Of a stretch of DNA of 64,000 nt, positions 26,496 through 35,246 are shown one piece after another. The translations under genes and the position numbers were made by a program. The stretch covers positions 1 through 64,000 of the forward strand of contig NC_015671.1 in assembly GCF_000218545.1 (NCBI RefSeq), in the 5' to 3' direction. The first letter of the stretch is position 1; each line of letters starts with the position of its first letter. This stretch comes from Cellulomonas gilvus ATCC 13127 (GTDB taxonomy: Bacteria; Actinomycetota; Actinomycetes; Actinomycetales; Cellulomonadaceae). Under the pieces are notes generated by a model that saw nothing but the letters and a program-made list of their open reading frames with translations, was not told the origin of the DNA and did no database searches.

Positions 26496-27278
26496 ATGAA
26501 GGGGCACGCCCACCGCTCGCGTGCCCGGCTGCGCCGCGGCACCGTGTCCGTGACGGTCGTCCTGGCGCTGTCCGGCGCGTTGTTCGCGGCCAACGCCAAG
26601 CAGGCGCACTCGTCGGCGGCCGAACGGCGACCGGACGACCTGGCGGGCCTGACGCAGGCGGAGCTCGCGCGGGTCGACAGCCTCACCGGCGAGGTCGACG
26701 CGCTGCGCGCCCAGGTCGACGAGCTGAGCGAGGCGGCGAACGAGGCCGCGGGCAACCAGGTGGTCCCACCCGCGGTGCGGTTCCGGGTGGAGAGCGGCGT
26801 CCTGCCGGTGACGGGCCCCGGCCTGACGGTCACGCTCGACGACGCCCCGCCGGACCAGGCGGGTCTGCCGGACGTCAACCCCGACGTGCTCGTCGTGCAC
26901 CAGCAGGACCTGCAGGCGGTGATGAACGCGCTGTGGGCCGGCGGGGCCGAGGCGATGTCGCTCATGGACCAGCGCGTGGTCTCCACGAGCGCGTTCCGGT
27001 GCGTCGGCAACGTGCTGCGGCTGCAGGGCCAGGTGTACTCGCCGCCCTACCGCGTGCGCGCGGTCGGCGACCCGGCCCGGCTGCGCCAGGCGCTCGAGGC
27101 GTCGGCCGAGGTCAGCGCGTACCGCGCCGACGCCGCGACGGTGGGCCTGGGCTGGGACGTGGACGACGAGGACGCGCTCGCGCTGCCCGCGTACGCGGGT
27201 GTGACCGAGCTCGAGCACGCGGACGTGCCGCCGGGTACCCCGGTGCTGCCGGGCCTGCCGGTCGAGAGCGCCCGATGA
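26496..27278 (+). CDS. DUF881 family protein
   Basis: The 260-residue protein has a signal anchor near residues 15-35 and a coiled coil (LARVDSLTGEVDALRAQVDE) near 60-85. The extracytoplasmic DUF881 domain includes GPGLTVTLDDAP and VVHQQDLQAVMNALWAGGAE. DUF881 proteins are found near division genes in Gram-positive bacteria; function is not known. It overlaps the sortase gene by ATGA. Confidence 0.85.
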   Translation: MKGHAHRSRARLRRGTVSVTVVLALSGALFAANAKQAHSSAAERRPDDLAGLTQAELARVDSLTGEVDALRAQVDELSEAANEAAGNQVVPPAVRFRVESGVLPVTGPGLTVTLDDAPPDQAGLPDVNPDVLVVHQQDLQAVMNALWAGGAEAMSLMDQRVVSTSAFRCVGNVLRLQGQVYSPPYRVRAVGDPARLRQALEASAEVSAYRADAATVGLGWDVDDEDALALPAYAGVTELEHADVPPGTPVLPGLPVESAR

Positions 27279-28072
27279 CCGACGCGGCCCCCGCACCGCG
27301 GCCGCCGTCGCGCGCGTCGAGGATCGCGTTCGGCACGCTCGGGGTCGCGGGCGAGCTGCTCATCACGCTGGGCGTGCTGCTGCTCGCGTTCCTGGTGTGG
27401 CAGCTGTGGTGGACGGACGTCGAGGGCAACCGCGCGCAGGCGGAGGTGGTGCGCGAGCTGCCGCGCATGCCGGTCCCGACCGCCGCACCGTCGGACGAGC
27501 CGACCGCGCAGCGGCCGCTGGTGGCCGAGCCGCGGTACGACGAGCCGCCCGTGGCGGCCGAGCCGGAGCACGCGACCACGTTCGCGACGATCCAGGTGCC
27601 ACGCTGGGACGGTGAGCCCGAGCGGCCCGTCAGCCAGGGCACGGACCGCCCGACCGTCCTGGACGTGCTGGGCGTGGGCCACTACGAGGGCACGGCCATG
27701 CCGGGCGACGTCGGCAACGTCGGGCTCGCGGCGCACCGCACCACGTACGCCAAGCCGTTCCACCGGATCGCCGAGCTGAAGAAGGGTGACGCGATCGTGC
27801 TGCGCACCGCGACGCTCGACGGCGGCACGGGATCCGACACCTGGTACGTCTACCGCGTGACGTCGCACGAGGTCGTCACGCCGCAGCAGACCGAGGTGAT
27901 CGCACCGGTGCCGGGTGAGCCCGGTGCGGTGCCGACCGAGCGGTTCCTGACGCTCACGACGTGCCACCCCATGTACTCCGCGCGCGAGCGCTACGTGGTG
28001 CACGCCGTGCTCGACTACTGGGCGCCCGTCGCCGACGGCACCCCGGCCGAGCTGCTCGAGGACGCGCCGTGA
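27275..28072 (+). CDS. Class E sortase
   Basis: The 265-residue enzyme should cleave sorting signals of surface proteins and attach them to the cell wall. One N-terminal membrane segment (about 17-45) and a Pro-rich linker precede the sortase fold. The catalytic His (near 154, AAHRTTYAKPFHRI), Cys (near 230, TLTTCHPMYS) and Arg (ARERYVVHAV) are all present. It is the only intact sortase in the window and is a useful contrast to the defective one at 47856. It lies between the DUF881 gene and a small membrane protein. Confidence 0.92.
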   Translation: MTDAAPAPRPPSRASRIAFGTLGVAGELLITLGVLLLAFLVWQLWWTDVEGNRAQAEVVRELPRMPVPTAAPSDEPTAQRPLVAEPRYDEPPVAAEPEHATTFATIQVPRWDGEPERPVSQGTDRPTVLDVLGVGHYEGTAMPGDVGNVGLAAHRTTYAKPFHRIAELKKGDAIVLRTATLDGGTGSDTWYVYRVTSHEVVTPQQTEVIAPVPGEPGAVPTERFLTLTTCHPMYSARERYVVHAVLDYWAPVADGTPAELLEDAP

Positions 28073-28088
28073 CGAGCGAGGGGAGACC

Positions 28089-28253
28089 ATGATGTACGGA
28101 TGGCTCTGGCGGCACCTGCCCGGCCCCGCGGCCGTGCGTGTGCTGCAGCTCCTGCTGCTCGCCGCAGCGGTGCTCGCCGTCTGCTTCCTGTGGGTGTTCC
28201 CCGCGATCGCCCCGTACATGCCCTTCAACGACACCACGGTGGGTGACCAGTGA
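28089..28253 (+). CDS. Small membrane protein, 54 residues
   Basis: The ORF starts MMYGWLWRHLPGPAAVRVLQ, continues with one membrane helix (LLLLAAAVLAVCFLWVF), and ends PYMPFNDTTVGDQ. GAGGGGAGACC sits just upstream of the ATG. The stop overlaps the GTG of the glutamine amidotransferase gene (GTGA), so it is clearly translated in this operon. Small proteins of this kind lie here in many actinobacteria. Function is unknown. Confidence 0.8.
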   Translation: MMYGWLWRHLPGPAAVRVLQLLLLAAAVLAVCFLWVFPAIAPYMPFNDTTVGDQ

Positions 28254-28873
28254 CCCGGATCCTCGTCGTCGACAACTACGACTCGTTCGTCTACACGATC
28301 GTCGGCTACCTCAACCAGCTCGGGGCCGAGACGGTCGTCGTGCGCAACGACGCGGTGCCGCCGGCCGCCGAGCGTGCGGAGTTCGACGGCGTGCTGGTCT
28401 CCCCTGGACCTGGCACGCCGGCCGAGGCGGGCGCGAGCATGGACGTGATCCGGGACTGCGCCGCGTCGGGCACGCCGATGCTCGGCGTGTGCCTGGGTCA
28501 CCAGGCCCTGGGCGAGGTGTTCGGCGGGACCGTGACGCACGCTCCCGAGCTCATGCACGGCAAGACCAGCGAGGTCGAGCACGCCGGCGAGGGTGTGCTC
28601 GAGGGCCTGCCCAGCCCGTTCACCGCGACGCGCTACCACTCGCTCGCGGTGGTCGCCGGCACGGTGTCCGACGAGCTCGAGGTCACGGCCCGCACCGGCG
28701 ACGTGATCATGGGCCTGCAGCACCGGACCCTGCCGCTGTACGGCGTGCAGTTCCACCCCGAGTCGGTGCTGACCGAGGGCGGCCACCGTCTCCTGGCGAA
28801 CTGGCTGCGCGTGTGCGGCGACGACGAGGCGGTCGCGCGGTCGGCCGGCCTGCACCCGCTCGTCCGCCTGTAA
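28250..28873 (+). CDS. Class I glutamine amidotransferase, TrpG/PabA type
   Basis: The 207-residue protein supplies ammonia from glutamine to a chorismate-using partner. The triad is visible: Cys in GVCLGHQALGEVFGG (near residue 83), and His and Glu in YGVQFHPESVLTEGG (near 170). At this conserved position (before pknB) the gene is usually annotated trpG or pabA. Sequence alone cannot decide between tryptophan and folate synthesis. No trpE or pabB is nearby. It overlaps the 54-residue membrane protein gene. Confidence 0.9.
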   Translation: MTRILVVDNYDSFVYTIVGYLNQLGAETVVVRNDAVPPAAERAEFDGVLVSPGPGTPAEAGASMDVIRDCAASGTPMLGVCLGHQALGEVFGGTVTHAPELMHGKTSEVEHAGEGVLEGLPSPFTATRYHSLAVVAGTVSDELEVTARTGDVIMGLQHRTLPLYGVQFHPESVLTEGGHRLLANWLRVCGDDEAVARSAGLHPLVRL

Positions 28874-28889
28874 CCCCCGAGACGCGGAA

Positions 28890-28921
28890 CGGCCCCGCAT
28901 CCCGGGTGGGGTGCGGGGCCG
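28890..28921. terminator. Bidirectional hairpin terminator between trpG/pabA and pknB
   Basis: Arms of 14 bp (28890-28903 and 28908-28921) pair with one G-T wobble around a 4-base loop. The site separates two convergent genes. There is no T tract on either side. Confidence 0.8.
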
Positions 28922-28942
28922 ATCCGTGCGTGCGGTGCGGGC

Positions 28943-30961
28943 TCAGCCGCCCTGGTTGCCGTTGCCGTTGCCCTGGTCCGGCGGGGGCTCGGTCGGGTCG
29001 ACCTGCTGCGGGCCGCGTGACACGTGCAGCAGCACGAGGTCGCCCTTCTCGAGCTCGGTGCCGCGATCCGGCTCCGACCACAGCACCTCGCCCGCGGGCC
29101 GGTCCGAGTCCTCGTCGACGCGCTGGGCCTCGAGGCCGAGCTTCGCGAGCGCCTGGACCGCCTGCTCGAACGACATGCCCACCAGGTTGTCCGGCACGAT
29201 CACGGTCTCGGGCGCCACGGCGACCTCGATGGTGACGTTGGTGCCCTGTGCGACCAGACCCGCCTGACGGTCCTGGCTCAGCACCTCACCGGCGGGCTTC
29301 TCGGTGGTGGTGACCTCGCGGACGGTCGAGGTCAGCTTGAGCTCGTTGAGCTTCTTGAGCGCCTCGTCCTGCTGCATGCCCACCAGGTCCGGCAGCTCGA
29401 CGTTGCCCGTGGAGACCCACAGCGTGACCGAGGTGCCCGTGTCCACGAGCTCACCCTCCGCGGGGTCGGTCTTGGTGACCTGGCCCTTGGGGAAGTTGGG
29501 GTTGTTGTCGTCCTGGCGGTCCGGGTTGACCGTGAGCTTGGCGTCCTCGAGCTCGGCCTGCGCGCGCGCCTCCGTCAGCCCCGCGACCTCGGGGACGGTC
29601 GTCGAGTCCGCACCGCTCGAGACGTAGTAGGTCACGGTCGAGCCGGGCAGGACCGGGGTGCCCTCGGCCGGGTTCGACTCGATGACCTCGCCCTCCGGCA
29701 CGTCGTCCGACGCACGGGACTCGCGCTTGCCCTTGAGCTGGGCCTCCGTGAGCGCGGCCTCGGCCTGGTCCGCGGTCAGCCCCACCAGCGTGGGCACCGC
29801 GACCTGCTTGTCCTCGGGCTCGTCCTGCGAGTTCGCGACGATCAGCGCGATGATCCCCGCGACCGCGAGCACCGCGATCCCGACGAGCACCCAGATGAGC
29901 CAGGGCCGCTTGTCCTCGTCCTCGTCGTGCTCGACCGTCGCCAGCGCGGTGGTGCCCTCGACGCCCGTGGCACCCCACGGCGTCGCGGGCGGGAAGGCCT
30001 GCGTGGTCGCGACCGCGGGCGTCATGACCTGCGTGGCGTCCGCCGCGGCCACCGGCGCGACGGCCGCGCCCGCGGCGGCGAGCGGCGGCGCGCTCACGTG
30101 CGTGCCGCGCAGCACGGCTTCGAGGTCCGCGCGGTACTCGCCCGCCGAGGAGTAGCGCGAGTCGCGCTCCTTGGCCAGCGCCTTCATGGTGATGCGGTCC
30201 AGCGCCTCGGGGACGTCCGACGCGAGCGAGCTCGGCACCGGCGCGGCCTCGCGCACGTGCTGGTAGGCCACCGACACGGGGGAGTCGCCCGTGAAGGGCG
30301 GCCGGCCCGTGAGCAGCTCGAACAGCAGGCAGCCGGTCGAGTACAGGTCGGACCGCGCGTCCACGGTCTCGCCGCGGGCCTGCTCGGGGGACAGGTACTG
30401 CGCGGTGCCGATCACGGCCTGGGTCTGCGTCATCGTGGCCGCGGAGTCGGCGACCGCGCGCGCGATGCCGAAGTCCATGACCTTGACCGCGCCCGTCGGC
30501 GTGAGCATGACGTTCGCGGGCTTGATGTCGCGGTGCACGATGCCGGCGTGGTGCGAGTACTCGAGCGCCGAGAGCACACCGATGGTGATCTCGACGGCCT
30601 CCTCGATCGGCACGGCGTTGCCGTCCCGGAGGATGTCGCGGACCGTGTGCCCCTCGACGTACTCCATGACGATGAACGGCACGTGCGCGACGACGCCCGT
30701 CGGCTCCGTGAACACGTCCTCGCCCGTGTCGTACACCGCGACGATCGCCGGGTGGTTGAGCGCCGCGGCGGCCTGCGCCTCGCGGCGGAACCGGTTCTGG
30801 AACGACGGGTCACGCGCCAGGTCGGAGCGCAGGATCTTGATCGCGACCGTCCGGCCCAGGCGCGTGTCGTGCCCGATGTGCACCTCGGCCATGCCCCCGC
30901 GGCCGATGAGCTCACCGACCTCGTACCGGCCGGCGAGGATGCGGGATCCGCTGTCCACCAC
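28943..30961 (-). CDS. pknB: Serine/threonine kinase PknB with PASTA repeats
   Basis: The 672-residue protein is the PASTA-domain kinase that senses peptidoglycan fragments and controls growth and division. The kinase domain (about 12-275) has GRGGMAEVHIG, VAIKIL, HRDIKPANVM and DFG motifs. A juxtamembrane low-complexity region and one membrane helix (WVLVGIAVLAVAGIIALIVA, near 355-375) follow. Four extracellular PASTA repeats start near 385, 452, 520 and 588. The tail is Gly/Asn-rich. GTG 30961 overlaps the last base of the pknA stop. Confidence 0.96.
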   Translation of the reverse strand: MVDSGSRILAGRYEVGELIGRGGMAEVHIGHDTRLGRTVAIKILRSDLARDPSFQNRFRREAQAAAALNHPAIVAVYDTGEDVFTEPTGVVAHVPFIVMEYVEGHTVRDILRDGNAVPIEEAVEITIGVLSALEYSHHAGIVHRDIKPANVMLTPTGAVKVMDFGIARAVADSAATMTQTQAVIGTAQYLSPEQARGETVDARSDLYSTGCLLFELLTGRPPFTGDSPVSVAYQHVREAAPVPSSLASDVPEALDRITMKALAKERDSRYSSAGEYRADLEAVLRGTHVSAPPLAAAGAAVAPVAAADATQVMTPAVATTQAFPPATPWGATGVEGTTALATVEHDEDEDKRPWLIWVLVGIAVLAVAGIIALIVANSQDEPEDKQVAVPTLVGLTADQAEAALTEAQLKGKRESRASDDVPEGEVIESNPAEGTPVLPGSTVTYYVSSGADSTTVPEVAGLTEARAQAELEDAKLTVNPDRQDDNNPNFPKGQVTKTDPAEGELVDTGTSVTLWVSTGNVELPDLVGMQQDEALKKLNELKLTSTVREVTTTEKPAGEVLSQDRQAGLVAQGTNVTIEVAVAPETVIVPDNLVGMSFEQAVQALAKLGLEAQRVDEDSDRPAGEVLWSEPDRGTELEKGDLVLLHVSRGPQQVDPTEPPPDQGNGNGNQGG

Positions 30962-32292
30962 TAGGCGTCCTTCACTTCCGTCGTCGACCCGCGGACCTGG
31001 CGGTCCGCGGGTACATCCTGGCCGATCATCGCACCTGTCGGTACGGCAGCCCGTGAGGTCCAGGTCACGATACGGGCGTCGCCGGTGCCGCCCGTGGCGC
31101 GCGTCGTGCCCACGGACGGTGCCGCGACGACGGGCGCGGGCGCCTCGCCGTCGGCCTTGGTGAGCTGCCCCGCGAGCGCCGCACCCAGCAGCCCGCCCAG
31201 CAGCAGCACCAGGGCGAGCACGGGCCAGCCGACGCGCCCGAGCGGTCCGAGCCGCGGTCCGGACCGGTGCAGCGGCCCGCGCGACGACGCCGAGCGCGGC
31301 GGGCCCGCATCCGGGCGCCGCGGCGTGGCGGGCGGGAACGACGGCGGCTGGTCCGCGTGCGCCGCACCGTGCCGCGGGGCGTCGGCCGGTCGGGTGGGGC
31401 TCGGCGGTGCGCCCGGCGGGCGTTCGGCGGCGCGCGTCGGCCGCTGGACCAGCATCGGGACCCCGCTCGGAGGCGTGCGCGGCATGAGCCGGTCGAGCTG
31501 CTCGGCGAGCTCGGCACCCGACTGCGGCCGCTGCGCGGGGTCCTTGGACAGCAGGCTCGCCACCAGATCGGCGAGCGGCTTGGCGACCGACTTGGGCAGC
31601 GGGGGCACGGGCGAGTTCACGTGCGCGACCGCGATGTCCACCGCGGTGGGCCCGGTGAACGGGCGGTTGCCCGCCAGCGCCTCGAACGCGATGATCCCGA
31701 GCGAGTACAGGTCGGACAGCGGAGTCGCGGGACGTCCCACGGCCTGCTCGGGGGACAGGTACTGCGCGGTGCCCATGACCATGCCCGTGGCGGTCATCGT
31801 CATCTGGTTCTGCGCGAGCGAGACGCCGAAGTCCGTGATCTTCACCCGCCCGCCGCGGCCCAGCAGGATGTTGCCGGGCTTGACGTCGCGGTGCACCACG
31901 CCGGCCTCGTGCGCCGCGTGCAGACCGCGCGCGGTCTGGGCCAGGATCGGCAGGAGGCGGCGCACCGGCAGCACGGGTTCACGCTCGAGCAGGTCGGACA
32001 GCGGCTCGCCCGGCACCAGCTCGATGACCAGGTAGCCCGAACCCTCCTGCTCGCCGTAGTCGAACAGCTGCGCGATGTTGGGGTGGGACAGCGACGCCGA
32101 GTTGCGCGCCTCGGTGCGGAACCGCTCGAGGAAGCCCGCGTCGCCCGCGAACTCCGCCTTGAGCACCTTGACCGCGACCGAGCGGGCCAGCGACTCGTCG
32201 TAGCCCTCCCACACCTCACCCATGCCGCCGACGGCGATCTGCCGGACCAGGCGGTAGCGGTCCCCGAGCGCGACGCCCGCACCGGTCCTCAC
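30961..32292 (-). CDS. pknA: Serine/threonine kinase PknA
   Basis: The 443-residue kinase has an N-terminal catalytic domain (about 8-270) with AVGGMGEVWEG, AVKVLKAEF, HRDVKPGNILL and ITDFGVSL. A Pro/Arg-rich linker (about 280-370) leads to one membrane helix (WPVLALVLLLGGLLGAALAG). PknA and PknB phosphorylate each other and cell-wall or division targets. GTG 32292 overlaps the pbpA stop by 4 bp (GTGA). The true start is clear because the conserved LGDRYRLVRQIAVGG follows within ten residues. Confidence 0.94.
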   Translation of the reverse strand: MRTGAGVALGDRYRLVRQIAVGGMGEVWEGYDESLARSVAVKVLKAEFAGDAGFLERFRTEARNSASLSHPNIAQLFDYGEQEGSGYLVIELVPGEPLSDLLEREPVLPVRRLLPILAQTARGLHAAHEAGVVHRDVKPGNILLGRGGRVKITDFGVSLAQNQMTMTATGMVMGTAQYLSPEQAVGRPATPLSDLYSLGIIAFEALAGNRPFTGPTAVDIAVAHVNSPVPPLPKSVAKPLADLVASLLSKDPAQRPQSGAELAEQLDRLMPRTPPSGVPMLVQRPTRAAERPPGAPPSPTRPADAPRHGAAHADQPPSFPPATPRRPDAGPPRSASSRGPLHRSGPRLGPLGRVGWPVLALVLLLGGLLGAALAGQLTKADGEAPAPVVAAPSVGTTRATGGTGDARIVTWTSRAAVPTGAMIGQDVPADRQVRGSTTEVKDA

Positions 32293-33737
32293 GAGCCCAG
32301 CACCGCCTGGATCACGGCCCGCGCGATCGGCGCCGCGACCCGGCCACCCGTCGCCTCCGAGCCCATCGCCCCGCCGTGCTCGACGATCACCGCGACCGCG
32401 ACCTGCGGGTCGTCGGCCGGCGCGAACGCGGTGAACCACGCGTGCGGGGCCGCATCGCTCGAGGTCTGCGCGGTACCCGTCTTGCCCGCCACCTGCACGC
32501 CGCTGATCTGGGCGGACGTGCCGGAGCCGTCCTGCACCACGCCGATCATCATGTCCGTGAGCTGCTGCGCGGTGCCGGGCGAGACCGCGGTGGACATGAG
32601 CGACGGCTCGGTCTGCGAGACCACGCTCAGGTCGGCGGCGCGCACGCGCTCGACGACGTACGGCGTCATGAGCCGGCCGTCGTTCGCGATCGCGGCGGAC
32701 ACCATGGCCATCTGGAGCGGCGTCGCGGCCACGTCGAACTGCCCGATCGCGGACTGCGCGGTCTGCGGCTGGTTCGGCGCGGCCGGGAACCGGCTGTCCG
32801 CCACCGACATCGGGATCGTCAGGTCCTGGCCGAACCCGAACCGCTCGGCCTGCTCGCGCAGCGCGTCCGCGCCCAGGTCCATGCCCAGCTGCGCGAACGC
32901 GGTGTTGCAGGAGACCCGCAGCGCGTCCTTGAGCGAGATCGGGTCCGCGCCGCACCCGCCGCCGCCGAAGTTCCCGATGGTCGCGGACGTCTGCGGGAGG
33001 GTCAGGCGGTTCGGCGCCGCGAGCGTCGCGTCCTCGTCGTACGTGCCGCTCTCCAGGGCCGCCGCGGCGGTGACGAGCTTGAACGTCGAACCCGGCGGGT
33101 ACGTCTCGTGCGTCGCGTTGCTGCGCAGCGGGTTGCCGTCCGCACCCGCGAGCTCGGTGTACGCCGCCGACGCCTCCGCCATGTCGTGCGACGCGAGGTC
33201 GTTGGGGTCGAACCCGGGTGTCGAGACGAGCGCAAGGATCCGGCCCGTGCTCGGCTCGATCGCCACGACCGCGCCCTGCTGGTCGCCCAGCCCCTCGAGC
33301 GCCGCCTCCTGCGCAGCGGGCAGCAGCGTGGTCTCGACCGCGGCGCCCTCGGGCTTGCGGCCCGTGATCAGGTCCCGCAGGCGCGAGAAGAACAGCTGGT
33401 CGCTGCGGCCCGTGAGCTGGTCGTTGGCGGCGCGCTCGAGCTCGGAGCTGCCGTTGACGATCGAGTAGAAGCCGGTGACCGTCGAGTACAGCTCCGCGTC
33501 GGTGTACTTGCGCTGGTAGCCGTACGGGTCGTCCACCTGGACCGACTCCGCGATCGCGTCACCCGCGACCACGATCGGGCCACGCGCGTTGCCGAACTCG
33601 CGGTACAGCGTCCGGACGTTGCGCGGGTCGGTGTTGAGGTCCTCGGCCTGCACGTACTGGACGGACGTGGCCGCGCCCATGAGGACCACGAACATCGCGA
33701 GCATGACGGTCGCGACCCGGCGCAGGGGCGTGTTCAT
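32289..33737 (-). CDS. pbpA: Class B penicillin-binding protein PbpA
   Basis: The 482-residue transpeptidase cross-links peptidoglycan during growth and division. One N-terminal membrane helix (about 8-28) is followed by a pedestal domain and the transpeptidase domain. Active-site motifs are STFK (in PPGSTFKLVTAAAAL), SCN (in RVSCNTAFAQLG) and KTG (in VAGKTGTAQTS). It overlaps rodA by 4 bp upstream and pknA downstream, so the unit is strongly coupled. Confidence 0.96.
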   Translation of the reverse strand: MNTPLRRVATVMLAMFVVLMGAATSVQYVQAEDLNTDPRNVRTLYREFGNARGPIVVAGDAIAESVQVDDPYGYQRKYTDAELYSTVTGFYSIVNGSSELERAANDQLTGRSDQLFFSRLRDLITGRKPEGAAVETTLLPAAQEAALEGLGDQQGAVVAIEPSTGRILALVSTPGFDPNDLASHDMAEASAAYTELAGADGNPLRSNATHETYPPGSTFKLVTAAAALESGTYDEDATLAAPNRLTLPQTSATIGNFGGGGCGADPISLKDALRVSCNTAFAQLGMDLGADALREQAERFGFGQDLTIPMSVADSRFPAAPNQPQTAQSAIGQFDVAATPLQMAMVSAAIANDGRLMTPYVVERVRAADLSVVSQTEPSLMSTAVSPGTAQQLTDMMIGVVQDGSGTSAQISGVQVAGKTGTAQTSSDAAPHAWFTAFAPADDPQVAVAVIVEHGGAMGSEATGGRVAAPIARAVIQAVLGS

Positions 33738-35239
33738 CGTGTGCCCTCGATCCGCTGGGTCGGCTGGTCGTCGTCCGGCAGCGCGTCCTCGTCGTCCGCA
33801 CGTGCGCGGGACCGCACGGCGGCGGGGGCCGGGCCGGAGTCGGCTCCGGCGTCGAGCAGCGACGCGGGGATGGGCTCGTCGTAGCGCAGGCCGCGGACCG
33901 CGGGGGCGGGGCGGCGAGCGTCGTCGGAGATGCGCAGCAGCAGCGCCACGATCATCCAGTTGGCCAGGAGGCTCGAGCCGCCGTACGCGAGGAACGGCGT
34001 GGTCAGCCCCGTGAGCGGGATGAGCCGGGTCACGCCGCCGACGACGACGAAGCACTGCCACGCGACGACGAACGCCAGACCGCCCGCGAGCAGCTTGCCG
34101 AACCCGTCCCGCACGCCGATCGCGGCGCGCATGCCGCGCTGCGTGAGGATCACGTACAGCGCGAGCAGCGCGAGCAGGCCCGTCAGGCCCAGCTCCTCGC
34201 CGAGCGACGCGACGATGAAGTCCGACTCCGCGTACGGCACCAGGTCGGGGCGGCCCTGCCCCAGGCCCGTGCCGAACATCCCGCCGCTGGCCATGCCGAA
34301 CAGACCGCGGACCAGCTGGCCCGAGCCGCCGGGGTCACGGTCGAAGACCTCCGGGTCGAGCGCGTGGAGCCACACGTCGAACCGGGCACCCACGTGCGCG
34401 AACGCCGTGGCCGCGAGCACCGCGCCGCCCACGAACATCAGCAGACCCAGGACCACCCAGCTGATGCGCTCGGTGGCCAGGTAGAGCATCGCGACGAACA
34501 GGCCGAAGATCAGCAGCGACGTGCCCAGGTCACGCTCGAACACGAGCACGCCGATCGAGCCCGCCCACACGAGCAGGATCGGGCCCAGGTCCCGCGCACG
34601 CGGCAGCTGCAGGCCCAGCACCCGCGGACCGGCCAGCGCGAGCGTGTCGCGGTGCGTGACCAGGTACCCCGCGAAGAAGACCGCCAGCGCGAGCTTGGCG
34701 AACTCCGCGGGCTGCATGCCGATCGAGCCCAGGTACACCCAGATCCGCGCGCCGTTGATGGACACGCCGAGCCCCGGCACCAGGGGGAGCGCGAGCAGCC
34801 CGAGCGCGACGACCATCGCGGTGTACGTGTACCGGCGCAGCGTCCGGTGGTCCCGCAGCGCGATCAGCACGAACGCCGCGAGGGCGACCGCGATCGCCGT
34901 CCACATGAGCTGCTTGCCGGCGAACGCGTCGTCGCGGCCCTTGAGCGCGTTCGCGTGGTCGATCCGGTAGATCATGGCGAGCCCGACGCCGTTGAGCGCG
35001 ATCGTCGCGGGCAGGAGGACCGGGTCCGCGTACGGCGCCCGCCACCGCAGGACCAGGTGGATGAGCACGGCCAGGGCCGTCAGGCCCGCGCCGTAGCCGA
35101 GCACGTCCGCGGGCACCTCGTCCGCCGTGCCGAGGCCGACCAGCGCGTACGCACCGATCCCGATCGCGAGGGCCACGACGAGCAGCACCAGCTCGACCCC
35201 CCGGCCGGCGCGCGCGGCGTGCGGCTCGACGGTCGCCAT
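33734..35239 (-). CDS. rodA: SEDS family peptidoglycan polymerase, RodA/FtsW type
   Basis: The 501-residue protein has about ten membrane segments and SEDS hallmarks such as NGARIWVYLGSIGMQPAEFAK, FERDLGTSLLIFGLF and the late block TPFLAYGGSSLLANW. SEDS proteins polymerise glycan strands from lipid II with a class B PBP partner, here PbpA. The C-terminal 60 residues are a charged cytoplasmic tail. It starts 7 bp after the pstP stop. Confidence 0.95.
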   Translation of the reverse strand: MATVEPHAARAGRGVELVLLVVALAIGIGAYALVGLGTADEVPADVLGYGAGLTALAVLIHLVLRWRAPYADPVLLPATIALNGVGLAMIYRIDHANALKGRDDAFAGKQLMWTAIAVALAAFVLIALRDHRTLRRYTYTAMVVALGLLALPLVPGLGVSINGARIWVYLGSIGMQPAEFAKLALAVFFAGYLVTHRDTLALAGPRVLGLQLPRARDLGPILLVWAGSIGVLVFERDLGTSLLIFGLFVAMLYLATERISWVVLGLLMFVGGAVLAATAFAHVGARFDVWLHALDPEVFDRDPGGSGQLVRGLFGMASGGMFGTGLGQGRPDLVPYAESDFIVASLGEELGLTGLLALLALYVILTQRGMRAAIGVRDGFGKLLAGGLAFVVAWQCFVVVGGVTRLIPLTGLTTPFLAYGGSSLLANWMIVALLLRISDDARRPAPAVRGLRYDEPIPASLLDAGADSGPAPAAVRSRARADDEDALPDDDQPTQRIEGTR

Positions 35240-35246
35240 CAGCCGG

